Shown here: positions 47,401 through 60,184 of the stretch, in pieces
Layout of the letters: each line of letters starts with the position of its first letter
How positions within the stretch are numbered: position 1 is the first letter of the stretch
Notes under the pieces: generated by a model
Seen by the model: the letters and a program-made list of their open reading frames with translations, nothing else
Databases searched by the model: none
Told to the model about the DNA's origin: nothing
Translations under genes and position numbers: made by a program
Source of the DNA: Hedera helix
Lineage: Eukaryota; Streptophyta; Magnoliopsida; Apiales; Araliaceae
Assembly: GCA_947179155.2 (NCBI GenBank)
Contig: OX359270.1
Span: 21,308,556-21,372,555, forward strand
DNA length: 64,000 nt
Reading direction: 5' to 3'

Positions 47401-48051
47401 ATTTATAGGTTACATAGCAAATCCCTAGCATTAGAAGGAAACCCAATCCAATTCGGAGTCAAAAACCATCAAAAACGCGTCAAAACCAAGTCTGGCCCGT
47501 CACCCAGCGCTGTCTGGAGCGCTGCCGGCGCTCAACACACTATAACTAGCGCTGCCAGCTCTGGAATAGTACTAGTTTCAGCGCCGCCAGCGCTGACCCA
47601 TTTTCTGCATTGATGTCCTCTGGTCAAACAGCCATAACTTTTTCATACGAACTCCGATTGAGATGATCTAATATGTTCTGGAAATCTGAGAAGTAGATCT
47701 ACAACTTTCATGTTTTAGGATTTGACAAATTCCGATTTTATCATTGGCCAAATCAGGCTTGAAGTGACGGATGTATAATTGGCAAGCTGAAAATGCAACC
47801 ACAACAATTCCAAACTTCGATCCATTAAGCCTTTATTCCAATTCCTACAAAACAAAGCCAAAACACATTAAACTAACATTAAACTAATATAAAACACTTA
47901 AGAACTCACAAATTATTAAGCTAAAAGATAATCAATATATAAGTATAAAACCCACTTATCAACGAACTTTCCAGTTAGCAAATTTTTCTTTATTACACAC
48001 AGGTGGTCTGTTACCTCCACCGAGTTTCGATCCATTCTTGTTGAGTGCCAT
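44465..48051 (-). pseudogene. SIRE gag, split by a 1.5-kb insertion and a TGA
   Basis: The start is ATG at 48049-48051, 42 bp after the primer site, reading M-A-L-N-K-N-G-S-K. After about 28 codons (K-V-R) a 1534-bp insertion (46428-47961) interrupts. Homology resumes at about 46426 with M-Q-A-Y-M-D-A-I. The main frame, to 44962, has the copia gag core (W-Q-T-L-L-I-M-H-E-G) and a zinc knuckle C-Y-N-C-K-K-P-G-H-F-I-A-K-C near 45570-45612. It ends in a coiled-coil tail. A TGA (44962-44964) stops it, but the frame stays protein-like to 44476 (N-F-N-K-G-I-V-F). A frameshift there leads to the protease. The apparent start at 46479 lies inside the insertion. Confidence 0.88.
46428..47961 (+). mobile_element. 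Unclassified 1.5-kb insertion in SIRE gag (solo-LTR-like), TSD ACGAA
   Basis: The gag codons on both sides join cleanly when 46428-47961 and one ACGAA are removed (ACGAA at 46423-46427 and 47962-47966). Depending on alignment, up to nine target bases look duplicated with mismatches. The insert has no ORF of interest. Near its left end is the phrase GTGCAAGTATACACGG ... GTAGTAAGAAGGATGTCG, a phrase I recall as a widespread plant repeat but cannot classify. Its right end on the - strand reads TGATAAGTGGG. No clear terminal inverted repeat is seen. A GC-rich block of AGCGCTG-type palindromes lies at 47505-47597. Confidence 0.65.
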
Positions 48052-48092
48052 TTGATCTACTCAAGCTTGTAAGGCTTTAGATGTGAGAACTT

Positions 48093-48104
48093 GCTCTGAT
48101 ACCA
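48093..48104 (-). other. Primer binding site of the SIRE element
   Basis: On the - strand the sequence is TGGTATCAGAGC, the exact plant initiator-methionine tRNA match, two bases after the 5' LTR end. It fixes the element's orientation. Confidence 0.95.
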
Positions 48105-48106
48105 AT

Positions 48107-49639
48107 TGTTAGTTCCCAATGACACGATAGAAATCTAGAAGAGGGGGGTTGAATAGATTCTTTTAAAAATTTCTTTTATTTGAAAAGATCTTACTTAATT
48201 AATTCTTAAACAGAAAGTTTAACACAGCGGAATATGATTTAGTTATCCTTTTCTTGATATGTTAGAGTAATAATTCAACAAGTAATTATATGACAGATAT
48301 AGCAAATGAAAGACACAATAAGAAAGACTTTGGGTTTTAAGTGGTTCAGAGCTCACAAGACTCCTACTCCACTGTTCTGCTCTTCCAGCAGCAAATCCAC
48401 TAAGGATACTTTTATAATATTTGAATCACTAAGATTCCTTCAAGACCCGCAGTCTTGGAACTTTAGTTCACAAAGAACTTTACAAGTCTAATAGACTTGG
48501 ATATACTAGTTCACAAAGAACTCTTCTGGAGTGATGTATATTTGGATGTGCTACTAAGTTGCTTATTAGCTTGAGTTTTCGAAGGACTTAGTAGCAATAC
48601 AAGCTTTCTTATAAGTTTGATCTTTTTCACTTCTTGCGTATATTTTTCTTTTTGTGCAGAACTTATTTTTGTCTTGCTGATCTTAGTATTTAAGAAGTTA
48701 GGGCTTCATTTTTCTTCCCGTTGGACCATCTGCTTGAGCTTGTGTTTCTTTCCGTTAGACCATCTGCTTGAGCTTGTATTTTTTTCCGTTACCTCACAGA
48801 GGAGAGCTGTTGTATATTATATTAATATAGCTCATTAAAGTTCTGATGAGATTTTATTTGATCTGACCTATTAGTCCATGAAATGTTGTTTTCTTTTTTC
48901 TTTGGGACAGATATATCAGTCGTAGGTTCCCACCAACTTTCATAGAGTCGTTTGGTCCTTCCAAACTATAGGACTGATAGGACACAGTCCTCTGACTTTT
49001 CTGCCTTGAAAGTCTTCTTTCTGTTCCATAGTGCGCTTGGGTCAGTCCCCTGACTTTTCTGACTTTGATCGATTTGCAGAGGCTTCCTTTTTGGTTACTT
49101 CAATGAAGATTGAATGCTTGAATAGAATAGCTCCTGATCTGAGAATCGTGATGTCTCTTGCCTTTTTGCTCAACGACCTTTTGTGATCAACTCTACGAAT
49201 ATCCTTGCTGACGTGATTGATCTGTAAAGGATCATCTCTTACTATCATCGTAGAGTTTACTCAACTGTTAGACTGTTGATCGTATAGTTCGATTTAAGGT
49301 TTCTCGTTAAGAACATAGTCTGTTTGGTCGTAGAGTCTCTGGACCAAAATCGTAGAGTCTTCTGGACCAAAATCGTAGAGTCTATTCTACGATTGGTTGC
49401 CTTGATCGTAGAGTCTGTTCAAATCGTAGAGTTTTCTTGACAGAAATCGTAGAGTTCATTCTACGATTTTATTACACCAACAGATCAACCTAACAGTTTT
49501 GATCTATCTAAGTCTTAGTACAACACAAAAGACTTTTATACATTTATATCAAGAGATCAACCTAACAGTTTTGATCTTATCTAATACAGCCCTTGTACAT
49601 TATTTTTTATCATCAAATTTAACCATTCAATGTTCAACA
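48107..49639 (-). repeat. 5' LTR of the SIRE element
   Basis: 1533 bp, the same ends as the other copy. It carries eight exact CGTAGAGT/ACTCTACG words. One 22-bp unit, TCTGGACCAAAATCGTAGAG with its neighbours, is duplicated at 49334-49382 where the 3' LTR has one copy. Confidence 0.95.
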
Positions 49640-49830
49640 ATATTGAGACATACTAGGAATGTATAAAGATTGCAATTCTGGAATAGAAAGAGAAGTTGTA
49701 AAATTGTAAATAAATGATTATTTAGCAATTATAATATTGTTGTAATTCATGAAAAATAAGAAAAAGGTAGTACTCGTGTTGAACCGGATCCGAGGTTAAA
49801 GTAACCCGGATTTGGGGTCATCACATATAA

Positions 49831-51200
49831 CATATAATTCAATAATTTATTATTTAGACAAATATTCAATAATTTAATAACTACGACTATCTTTTCATAA
49901 TTTTAATTAAATATTTATTTTATATTTAATTAATTATCTTAATAATTAACACAATGAATCATTAGCCATGTCGCTCGTGCTTTGCACGGAGTTGTTATGC
50001 CTGTATTATTAAATATAATTAGTTGTATGATTTGATAAAAGTTAAGGTTTAATGAATTTAATTTAATTATAACATCGATTTAATAATGAAATTAGTGATT
50101 AATATTAAATTGTGTGATACATTAAGAATTTTTTTAATTAATAATATATGTGAATGTTTAATGAAGTAAAAATAACAACAATTATAGAAAATTGAGATAG
50201 GATCATAGGATTTAGACAGAAGATCGATTTGGATAAAAAAAGATTAGAAACCAAAATGCTTGTTATAAAGTAAAAATACAAAAACGCCTTCCTTTTTCCT
50301 ACACTAAATGCTTGATAAATTTAAATAATATTTAAGTGACATTAAATGCTTATACTAATAATAAGTGAATATATGATACATTTATACTAATAATAAGTAA
50401 ATATATGATAATTTTTTTTATAAAAAAAAACCTGAACCAAACTCTGTATATCATGTTTGTGCTTTTAATTATATTGTAGATTTATGTATACCAAAAATTT
50501 GAATACTGCTACTTTATAAATTTGGATAGTATCTAATATTATGAATTTGGATAGTCCTTATACTAATTTGAATAGGAAAAAAAATTGAATAAAAAAATTG
50601 CAATTGTTATAAATTTGGATAGTATCTAGTACGAATTTGGATATATAGAAACCAAAATTTTAAATATTGTTATTTTATAAATTTGAATAGTATTTAATTA
50701 CTACAAATTTAGATAATTCTTGCTCTAATTTGGATACTAAAAAGAAATGCTGAACCAAAAATTTATAATTGTTACAAATTTAAATAGTACTTATACAAAT
50801 TTATATAAAAAAGCAAAAGGTTGAACAAAAAATTTATGAAATCGAAACTTTGTAAAACCAAGTTTGTGTTTTTAATTATATAAAGTTATTAACCTTGTGT
50901 GAAGTACGAACAATATAAATAATAATTTATTATGTTAATTATTTAGATAATTAATTAAATGTAAGATAGATATTTAATTAGGATTTTGAGAAGATAATTA
51001 TTATAAATTTAGATAATACTAATACTAATTTGGATAAAAAAGTAAAAAGTTGATCAAAAATTTGTAATTATTATAAATTTGAATAGTATTTGTACTAATT
51101 TGGATAAAAAAAGAAAAAAGCTTAACTACAAATTTGTGAAATTTAAAATTTGTAAAATGAAGTTTATACTTTTAATTATATAATTGATAGTAAATTTCAT
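49831..51200 (-). mobile_element. AT-rich Helitron-like repeat region with 3'-type hairpin at 49976-49988
   Basis: On the - strand the sequence CGTGC-AAA-GCACG forms a perfect hairpin (49976-49988). After exactly 10 nt comes CTAA (49962-49965), then T, which matches the CTRR-T rule for Helitron 3' ends. A decayed copy in + orientation lies at 50893-50912 (CCTTGTGTGAAGTACGAAC). Between 50440 and 51170, words like AATTTGGATAGTA, CTGAACCAAAAATT and GTTTGTGCTTTTAATTATAT recur several times. Because the sequence beyond CTAA is also shared between copies, the true element boundary is uncertain. There are no coding domains. Confidence 0.45.
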
Positions 51201-51638
51201 ATATATGTATTTTTTTATGTTGAAGTGTTCTTTATATGCATGGTTAGGTATTATTTGATTTATTTTAATCATCTATATATGCAATTTTTCCAAACTAATT
51301 TATGTATCTCCTTACCACTCGAAAAAATTTAATAAAATGGACGAAGTTTTTTTTAACACAAGGAGTAGTGGAGCCTTTCAATTTGTACTAATTGTACATT
51401 GACAGTTATGTACTAACATTTAAAATACTGTACGGGAGTAACTAATATTTAATAAGTGATACAGATTTTGAATTGAACTCCAGTACTATTTTAATCTCTG
51501 CATTATTATAGCTTAATATTAGGGATGTTAAGGTGCAGGATCCTAGACCTACCCCTAGCCCGACATGGTACCCGAACCATGAATGAGCTAGCATGGTCTC
51601 ATGAAGAGACGTACACCCAAACTTGTAGGGGTGTTCGT

Positions 51639-52403
<765 letters not shown>

Positions 52404-52522
52404 GTCTTCATCCGGTTTAAACTGGACCGAATCAGTATCAAATTTATGTAAAACTCAGTATCAATACCAGTTGAACCAGTATACCGAACTGGTTTATCGG
52501 TTCGGTACCGATTTTTAACCGA

Positions 52523-52655
<133 letters not shown>

Positions 52656-52718
52656 TTATTTAATAATAATAAAAAATAAAAATAAAAATAGGATAACCGG
52701 TACGATCCAGTATATATC

Positions 52719-55700
52719 TGTAACGCCCCCCAAAATTCCTACACTTTTGCTACAGCGGACCTTGTGCGTTAAACTCTATACATTTATTGACTTAATCAAT
52801 GATCTCATAATTATATTGGTTGAATTAGTCTTATTTTAGACTATACATTAAAAAAATTTCTTAACTTTGTCCCTGAATCTTAACTTGATATCGGTCTCAT
52901 TATTTATATAAGTATTAACTTGTATTTCATCCGTATAAATGGATAATACCATATATAATAGTCTAATTTTAACCTTAAGATTTAAATATTCTATAACTTT
53001 ACATATTCCAAGATTTACAGCATTAAATCATTAGGAATGCTCTTGGGAACAGAGAATATCACGATGAATGTTTGTATCTGCATCCGTGATAAATGTTTGC
53101 ATCTTTATCCGTGACAAATGATTGTACCTTTGTCCAGTGCAAAATTCTCTTTCCGTACAGAACATTACCCAGCTAGTTAAAACCCTCACTCGAAACATAT
53201 TTGGTTATAGTGATATATCTTCATATCAATAATCCTACTTATTTGACATTCATAATAATAATAACGAGTTATACATGGGTCCGAGGAACCTTAACGATGG
53301 ATTTGACCAGTCAACATCGCTTAGTCCTGTCTCGGATATACAACACTCACAAGTTATTTACCGATCCACATCCAGATAAATAGATCATTATCAATACTAT
53401 TTTAAATTTTAACAATTCTAAGTTATATCAAAATAAAAACATAACAACATTCTGATGATAATAATTTATATCATTTATTTAATATTCGGTTACATGTTTG
53501 TTTGTTTGTATTACACCAGTCATTATGACTTATACAAATATAAGTAATAAACATGAAAACCTAATCTACGCTTCATCCTTATGTTTATGATCTTCTTAAC
53601 GTTCATTTTTAATCTGCAAATAAGGTTTTATTCGCAAGAATGAACACGACGGCTCAACAAGTTTAACATCTAGCACATACGCAGTTTATGCTTTCATATA
53701 AACTTTAACATGCCTTGACTGAACATAATTCTCCATTTAATATCACATATAACTTATATTCCAATAATTTATATCACATTGACACATAAAGTATATAAAT
53801 CTTGTTCATAACTCGTAAATATAACACATAACAGTTAGAAGGCTTACAAACATCAATTAAAGACTTCACATAATATCTATCACATAATAACATGACATGA
53901 CATTACATCTCATTTATCATTTTAATAATACTACACAAGTAGCACATAGCAAGAGTTAGAAGACTTTCCTTGAAACCGTTTTAAGGTTTTCCGGGAAATT
54001 ATTAAACGCCTAAAAAAAGGGTTATGCGTCCCCGAATGTTAGTTTACCAAATTTTAATTTTGAATAAGTCTTAGGATAGCTTAACTAGACTATTTTTATT
54101 AGTATAATCATTTGGTCAAGTGACTAACTCAAAATCACATTTATACATACTTAAACCCGAATGGTCTCTTAAAATTTTTAGCTTCAACCTCTTTTACTGT
54201 GACAATCATAACTTTCTCATACGAAAATATTTTTTAGTGATTCTTGAGTTGAAATTGCTTATAATTTCAAGAGCTACAACTTTCATGAAGGAAGTTTTAG
54301 CATATTCGGAATTTAAAATTTCAAAATTTTGGCAGAAAGGTCAGAAATGCTAACTTGGATGAAAATTTCTTGATTCCACTTGATAAACACATGATACCAC
54401 AAGCATCAAAATGCTATGTTATCATGTTCTAACACTTCATAACATCTAAATAACAAAATCATAAAAATAACACTTAATAACATCTAAATAACAAAATCAT
54501 AAACCTATTTATAAGAAAATTTATGATTTTTTATCAATAACACGAAGAACTAAGTTTTATCGTTCTTGGTTTAGCTTGCTAAAACATGGTGCCACAAGCA
54601 TGAATTTGCTAGACCATTATGTTTCAAAACTTTATAACACTAAATTATAAAATCATAAACCTACTTATGTAGGAAATTATGACTTTTGCTCAAGAACACA
54701 CGAAGAACGAAAAATCGTACATGGTAGCGACTTATGTTCTTGAGCTTTTGAATTTCATACTTGAAATAATTTGAGAATTATAACTGCTTACATATGTGAT
54801 TATAACACTTTATATTTGACAAAATTTGGTCATTATAATGACTTATTTACTTGATTATAACAATTTATAATTATTGCTCAAGAACACATGAAGAACACGA
54901 ATAACGACAATCGTACATGACTATGACGTACGTTCTTGAACTTTAAATTATGAAATAAAATTCGGCATTATAACTACTACGAAATGAAGAAAAGCTCAAG
55001 AACACGTGAAGAACACGAATAACGACAATCGTATATGGCTACGACTTGCGTTCTTAAGTTTTTAAAACTAAAGATGAAAGAAAAAAATCGAACATTACAA
55101 CAATTAAGGATCGTACCTTTTGTTATTGCAAGCTTTAACTATTTCTTTGCAATTTTTCTGAAATATATCTATATAGAATATATAGAGAGAAAGTATTTAT
55201 GCTCTTGAACTTCTTCTTGAATGGTAGAAAATAATGAATGGTGGAGTTTCCTATTTATAGAAAAAAACATAGTTTCGTTAATTGCACGTTAGATGCCTAA
55301 CTTATTACACTTTAGTACCTAAAGTAATTGCACTTTAATCCCTAAACTTTCCTTACTTTTTTTCCACCAAGCGACATCATCATGACATCATGATGTCATC
55401 ATCTTTGTGCTTCTTTGAGGATGATATCATGCTTACATCGTGCTTGTATCATCCTTTCATGTGATTGGTCGAAAAATATTCACCTAGATTGCTAGTTTGG
55501 TTTCCTAGGTTCTAATTAGTCCATTTTGATTTCTAGTTTCTGTAATCGTGCTAGTTTTTCCCAATTTGGTTACTCCAACTTGGTTTTGTCTAGCTTGACT
55601 CTGATTGGTCAATAATTAATCATACTTGAATGTGATTGGTTAAAAACTTTTCACCTGGATTCCCAGTTATAATCTAATTTGTTTTCAATTAATTAGTTAA

Positions 55701-56909
55701 ATAGTATAATACATAAGTATTTATACGTATTTCTTGCGTATAATATATCGTATAATACTCGTATTCTACTTGTATTATACCTCGTATTAATCTTTTATTA
55801 ATCTCGTATAATCTTCCGTATAATTCTCATATTATACATTACAGTATACTTTTATTATTCTTCGTATTCATTCCGTATTCGTCACGTATTCGTCTCGTAT
55901 ATGTGAATAGTAATCTCTGAAAATTATTTTGGGTGAAAATTTTATTGGTCATATGCATCTACTATCAATAAAAACACTATTAAGGAATGTAAATTTTCAA
56001 AATTCGGAAGAAAGTTTTCAAATGAATAGTGTTTTACACGTTTTTCGAGAAAAACTTTTATTGGCTAAATAGCATTTATACTTCATCTAAACGTTATTTC
56101 GTGAAATACGATATGTCAAAATGTTAAAAAAAAACAGTAAAAAAGACGACAAATGTTTTCTCGTAAATCGTGCCATTTTCGTCTTTTTTTCTAAAAAATT
56201 ATATTAGTTCTCTGACATCTAAACTTCATATTAACATTATGTTGTGAAATGTAAGAAGTCCTATAGATGAAAGGAACAGTCAAATGAATGAAAATCGTTT
56301 TCTTGTGAATATTATTTTTACACGTTTTTCTAGAAAAAAGCTTTTATTGACTGTTACGTGTTTTCAAAGTGTGAGAAGGTTGAATCTTGAAACGGAATGT
56401 TAATTTGACCTACACATTTTATCGAGAGTCTAGGTTATTGTCTAGGGTTTAGACCCTAGGATTTAGGGTTTAGGTTTTAATTTTTTTCCTAATTTAGATT
56501 TTTGCCTTAAATTGACTTCTGATTTTTAATAAGTGTTAAGGTTAACTACTCAAATCAAAACACAAAATTCTACACATAGATAAATCACATAACACATTTG
56601 AAAGCTCAATTCAAGCTTTACTATTCACATAACATAAATTAGGTTAAAGATTTTTAACCTCCTAGTTGTATACGATTGTATTTTTGAGTCGTATATATTC
56701 TTTAAGATAGCTCAAGGTATGTTTGAGAAATCGTTTTCTAGGTTTTGAATAGATAATTTTAATTAGATCTTGTCAGATCACTTTTAAAATATTTGAGATA
56801 TTACATTCAACCCAACTTACAAGAATTTCGTTCTCAAAATTAACTTTACTATTATCTTTAATCATTTAATATCATATTTATTGGTACTATAAATATTCAG
56901 GATATTACA
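52719..56909 (-). repeat. Solo LTR, 4191 bp, TSD ATATC
   Basis: On the + strand it starts TGTAACGCCCCCC and ends GGATATTACA. ATATC flanks it exactly (52714-52718 and 56910-56914). Read on the - strand it starts TGTAATATCCTGAATATTTA, close to the LTR family at 32222, and carries the shared block AACTTGTTGAGCCGTCGTG (53636-53655). So the element was in - orientation. No internal domain is present. A CGTAT-rich array lies at 55715-55910 and a TTTAGGG-like cluster at 56436-56472. Confidence 0.88.
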
Positions 56910-57550
56910 ATATCGAACCACCAAAGTGCTGAATCGGTTGTACCGGTATACCGAATCGGTACTGGTTACTATTTGTACCGAAGCGTCCAGTTCAGGCCGG
57001 TTTGATATACACAAAAAACCAATTGAACTAATTTTTTTGAACACCCCTACGAACTTGTGATGCCCGAGTCATGGTCCGTAGCCTAGTATGGCTCTCAATT
57101 ATGATGATATCCAACTCAACTTGTATGGCATAGGATAAGGTAGTTCCCGAATCTCACGTGGTATATGCCCGAACTTAACTTGCAACATGGATGTTAGGTC
57201 CCAGCCAAAGCTCTTGAAACAAATTGCTCTCTTCGGGTGAGAACATACACAAGGTTGGGGTAATTTCTTTTCTATCTTTTTATCCATTGAAAGAGTTTAA
57301 ATACATATATTTTCTAACCATTCTTCCTAAACTTACGACCACAACTATTGTGCATAAACAGAAATTACATCATGGAAGTAAACATAAGGACTTGCAGAGA
57401 AATAGGACTCCAATTGACAATAAGACTCCAACTAACAATAAGACTCTAGCTACAAACAAACTTCTTCTTTGAATGTGGTAGCCTAGGATTCAGTCCAAGT
57501 ATTTCTGATTTGGCCGAGAAACATGCTGAGATTTTCGTGGTTTATCAATA

Positions 57551-57566
57551 CCCCCCACTTTTATTG
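57551..57566 (-). other. Polypurine tract of the Reina-type element
   Basis: On the - strand the sequence is AATAAAAGTGGGGGG, four bases before the TG of the LTR. Confidence 0.75.
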
Positions 57567-60003
57567 AAACCTTGTCCTTATGGAAAGAAAGAAACATGGA
57601 ATACTGGATGGATACGAGAACCAGCAAGAAGTTGGAGTTGATATGCTACCTTACCGATGCGTTTCTTAATTGCAAAGGGCCCATAAAACTTGTGATCCAG
57701 TTTCTGAGATGCTCGTTTGAACACTGTTTGCTGGAGATAAAGGTGCAATTTAAGGAAAATAAGGCCGCCTTCATTGAATTTGATGTCATGCCGTTTTGAA
57801 TCGGCCATTTGTTTCATTCTGTTGGAAGCTTGATGTAAGTTGAGCTGATTAAGAAGATCATTGCGAGGGGCCAAGTTCTGGTCGACCTCGTTAATAGGAG
57901 AAGATCTCAACTGATAGTGTGGAATCGTGGGTGGAGGTCGACCATACAAAGCTTGAAAATGTGACATTTCGGTTGAAGCATAGTAGGCTGTATTATACCA
58001 AAACTCTGTCTAAGAAAGAAGATAGTACCGTTTTCGTGGTTGCTGGTGAACTAAACAGTGCAAATATTGCTCAACACAGCGATTAAAAACTTCAGACTGA
58101 CCATCAATTTGTGGATGGTATATACGGAGCTCATCTTCAATTGTGTGCCGGACAATCTAAAGAATTCACGCCAAAAGTTGCTTATAAAAATTGGATCACG
58201 ATCACTAATAATTGAGCGGGTCATGCCTTGTAACTTTACGAAGCCATCGACAAATTTTTCGGCTACTATCTTGGCAGAAAAGGGTGAGTTTAGGCCAAGA
58301 AGTGAGCTGATTTGCTAAGACAATTGACGACCATAATGATTGTGTTCCTACCTTGGGATGGAGGTAGTCCGATGAAATCCATGGTTACGTCCCATACTTG
58401 ACAAGGAATGGGCAGCGATTGTAGGAGACCAGTGGGGACAACATAGACGCCTTAGCTCGTTGAAAATCATAACAAGAGGAGACATACTCATTCACCATTT
58501 GATACATTGATGGCCAATAAAACTGTTGGACGATACGTTTATATGTGCGCAACAATCTGGAGTGGCCACTAAGAGAAGAATCATGGAACTCATGCAGTAA
58601 TTGGTCCAGAATTTAGGACTTGGGAGGCACCACCACCCTATTTTTGTATAATATTAGGCCATTATGCTTTGTCTATAGGAGACCTAGTTTGGTAGCAGCC
58701 AGCTTGCCAATGCGGTCCATGTAAGCATCACCTTCAGCTGCTGTTTTTATTTCCTCCCAGATTTGAGCCTGCGGGACAAATAAAGCGTTAAGAGTTGGGG
58801 AGCCTGTCATGCGGAAAAGTCCATCGGCTGCTAAATTTCTTTTTCAAACTTATAAATTATCTCATAATCATAGGCAAGCAGCTTTGTAACCCATTTTTTC
58901 TACTCCAGTATTAAACACGCTACTTGAGTAAGTACTTGAGGCTTCGTTGGTTAGTTTGGATGTAGAATTTCCACCTAAAAAGATAAGGTCGCCAAGTTCA
59001 TATAGCGTGAATGATTGCAAGCATCTCCTTGTCGTACGTGGACCATTATAATTTGGATACTCCTAAGGCTCGACTTATAAAGGCCATTGGCTTTCGTTGC
59101 TGGGTGAGCACGACTCCAATCCTTTCCCTAAAAGTATTAGATTCGATATTAAATGGTTACTGAAAATTTGGCACAGTAAGGGTGGGAGTGGTAGTCATAG
59201 CTTGCTTAAAGAGCTTGAAGGAGGTCTAAGCTTCTTTAGTCCACCCAAATTGGGGTTTCTTCAATAGATTAGTGAGTGGTTGAGCCAAGATGCCATAGTT
59301 GCGTACAAACTTCTGATAATAACCTGTTAAACGTTAGGACCCACGTAATTATGAAACATTAGTAGATCGAGGCCAATCAAGCATGGTTTTTATTTTTTGT
59401 TGGTCCACTTTGACCTTCAGCAGTGATAATGTGCCAAAAGTATTCTAATTCTTGCTGTCCAAATATACATTTTTTGAGGTTTTAAAAGAATGTGTGATGC
59501 CTCAAAATTTCAGAAGCTTGCTTAACATGTTCAAGATGCATGTTCCAACTGGGGCAATAAATTAAACTATAATCAAATAATACTAGAATGAATTTATGAA
59601 GGTGAGGACGAAATATGGAATTCATGATGACTTGAAAAGTGGATGGGGCTTTACAAAGACCAAATGCCATAACAAGATATTTATAATGACCATTATGAGT
59701 ACGAAAGGAAGTTTTATGAATATCAAATGGAGACACTCGTACCTGATGATAGCTAGCCCGTAGATCCAATTTGGTAAAATAAGATGACCCATGAAGTTCA
59801 TTGAGCATATCATTGACAGTTGGAATGAGAAATCGATCTTTTATGGTAACGGAATTAAGGGCTCGATAGTCGATACAAAAATGACATGTATCATATTTTC
59901 TTTTAGCAAAACAGGAGATGAAAAAGGACTGTTACTTGGTCAAATTAACTCCAATTTTAACATGTCAAGAACTTGTTTTTCAATTTTAGCTTTTCTAAAA
60001 TAA
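57567..60003 (-). pseudogene. Reina-type gypsy pol remnant (RT, RNase H, integrase)
   Basis: Read from 60003 leftward. RT comes first, with P-S-N-S-P-F-S-S-P, then the open part 59482-59808 carrying L-D-L-R-A-S-Y-H-Q-V and V-M-A-F-G-L. The usual F-F-D-D-I-L-I-Y-S active site reads L-F-D-Y-S-L-I-Y-C, so the catalytic pair is damaged. RNase H remnants follow (59100-59450; T-Y-D-K-E-M-L-A-I at about 59035). Integrase has M-D-F-I-G-L-P-P, I-S-D-R-D-P-I-F and G-Q-S-E-V-F-N-R between 58390 and 58060. The C-terminal part 57578-57967 has Y-G-R-P-P-P, L-K-L-H-L-Y and H-P-V-F-H-V-S. Y-G-R-P-P-P and the tail favour the Reina lineage. Many stops; dead. gag and protease are missing. Confidence 0.88.
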
Positions 60004-60184
60004 GCAATATTTCTTTGGTCACCCAAAAGCATACTTTCTTCGGATTCTCGAAAGCAGTATTTCTTCGATTTCCCTTCGATCGAACATCCTCGGAATCGCT
60101 AAGTCTCTTGTCTTCAGTCTAAAGTCCTTGGACTCGCGAATGAGTTTTCTCTTTAGTATGACGCCTTTGGGCTGCCAAAGGAGC
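60004..60184. other. Short unassigned segment between the Reina RT and the next LTR
   Basis: It holds repeated TTTCTTCGATT-like words (60030-60080) and is less AT-rich than its surroundings. The Reina protease that should lie here is absent, so a deletion or another insertion lies at about 60004. Confidence 0.5.

Larger units (their letters stand above)
36419..49639 (-). mobile_element. SIRE-lineage Ty1/copia retrotransposon, TSD ATATT
   Basis: LTRs lie at 36419-37935 and 48107-49639. The exact duplication ATATT flanks the element (36414-36418 and 49640-49644). On the - strand the order is 5' LTR, methionine-tRNA primer site, gag, protease, integrase, RT, RNase H, an extra env-like ORF, polypurine tract, 3' LTR. 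The order PR-IN-RT-RH defines Ty1/copia. The long env-like ORF after RNase H and the size (about 11.7 kb without the nested insert) are typical of SIRE/Maximus. Several stops and frameshifts disable it. Sampling the first 530 bp, the two LTRs differ by about 3%, so the insertion is relatively young. Confidence 0.93.
32222..49825 (+). repeat. Solo LTR of about 4.4 kb (TSD TATAA), split by the SIRE element
   Basis: It starts TGTAATATCCCAG (32222) and ends GGATTTGGGGTCATCACA (49825). The exact duplication TATAA flanks it (32217-32221 and 49826-49830). With the SIRE insert and one ATATT removed, the LTR is about 4.38 kb. No internal gypsy domains are present, so it is a solo LTR. The end and start resemble Tekay-like LTRs. 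A second copy of the same family starts at 60185. It holds many TTAACCA...TGGTTAA words (33040-33930), a GC-rich palindromic block (34880-34917) and a 39-bp tandem array. The block at 36165-36195 (GAACTTGTTGAGC ... GTGCTCACTC) recurs in other LTRs here. Confidence 0.88.
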
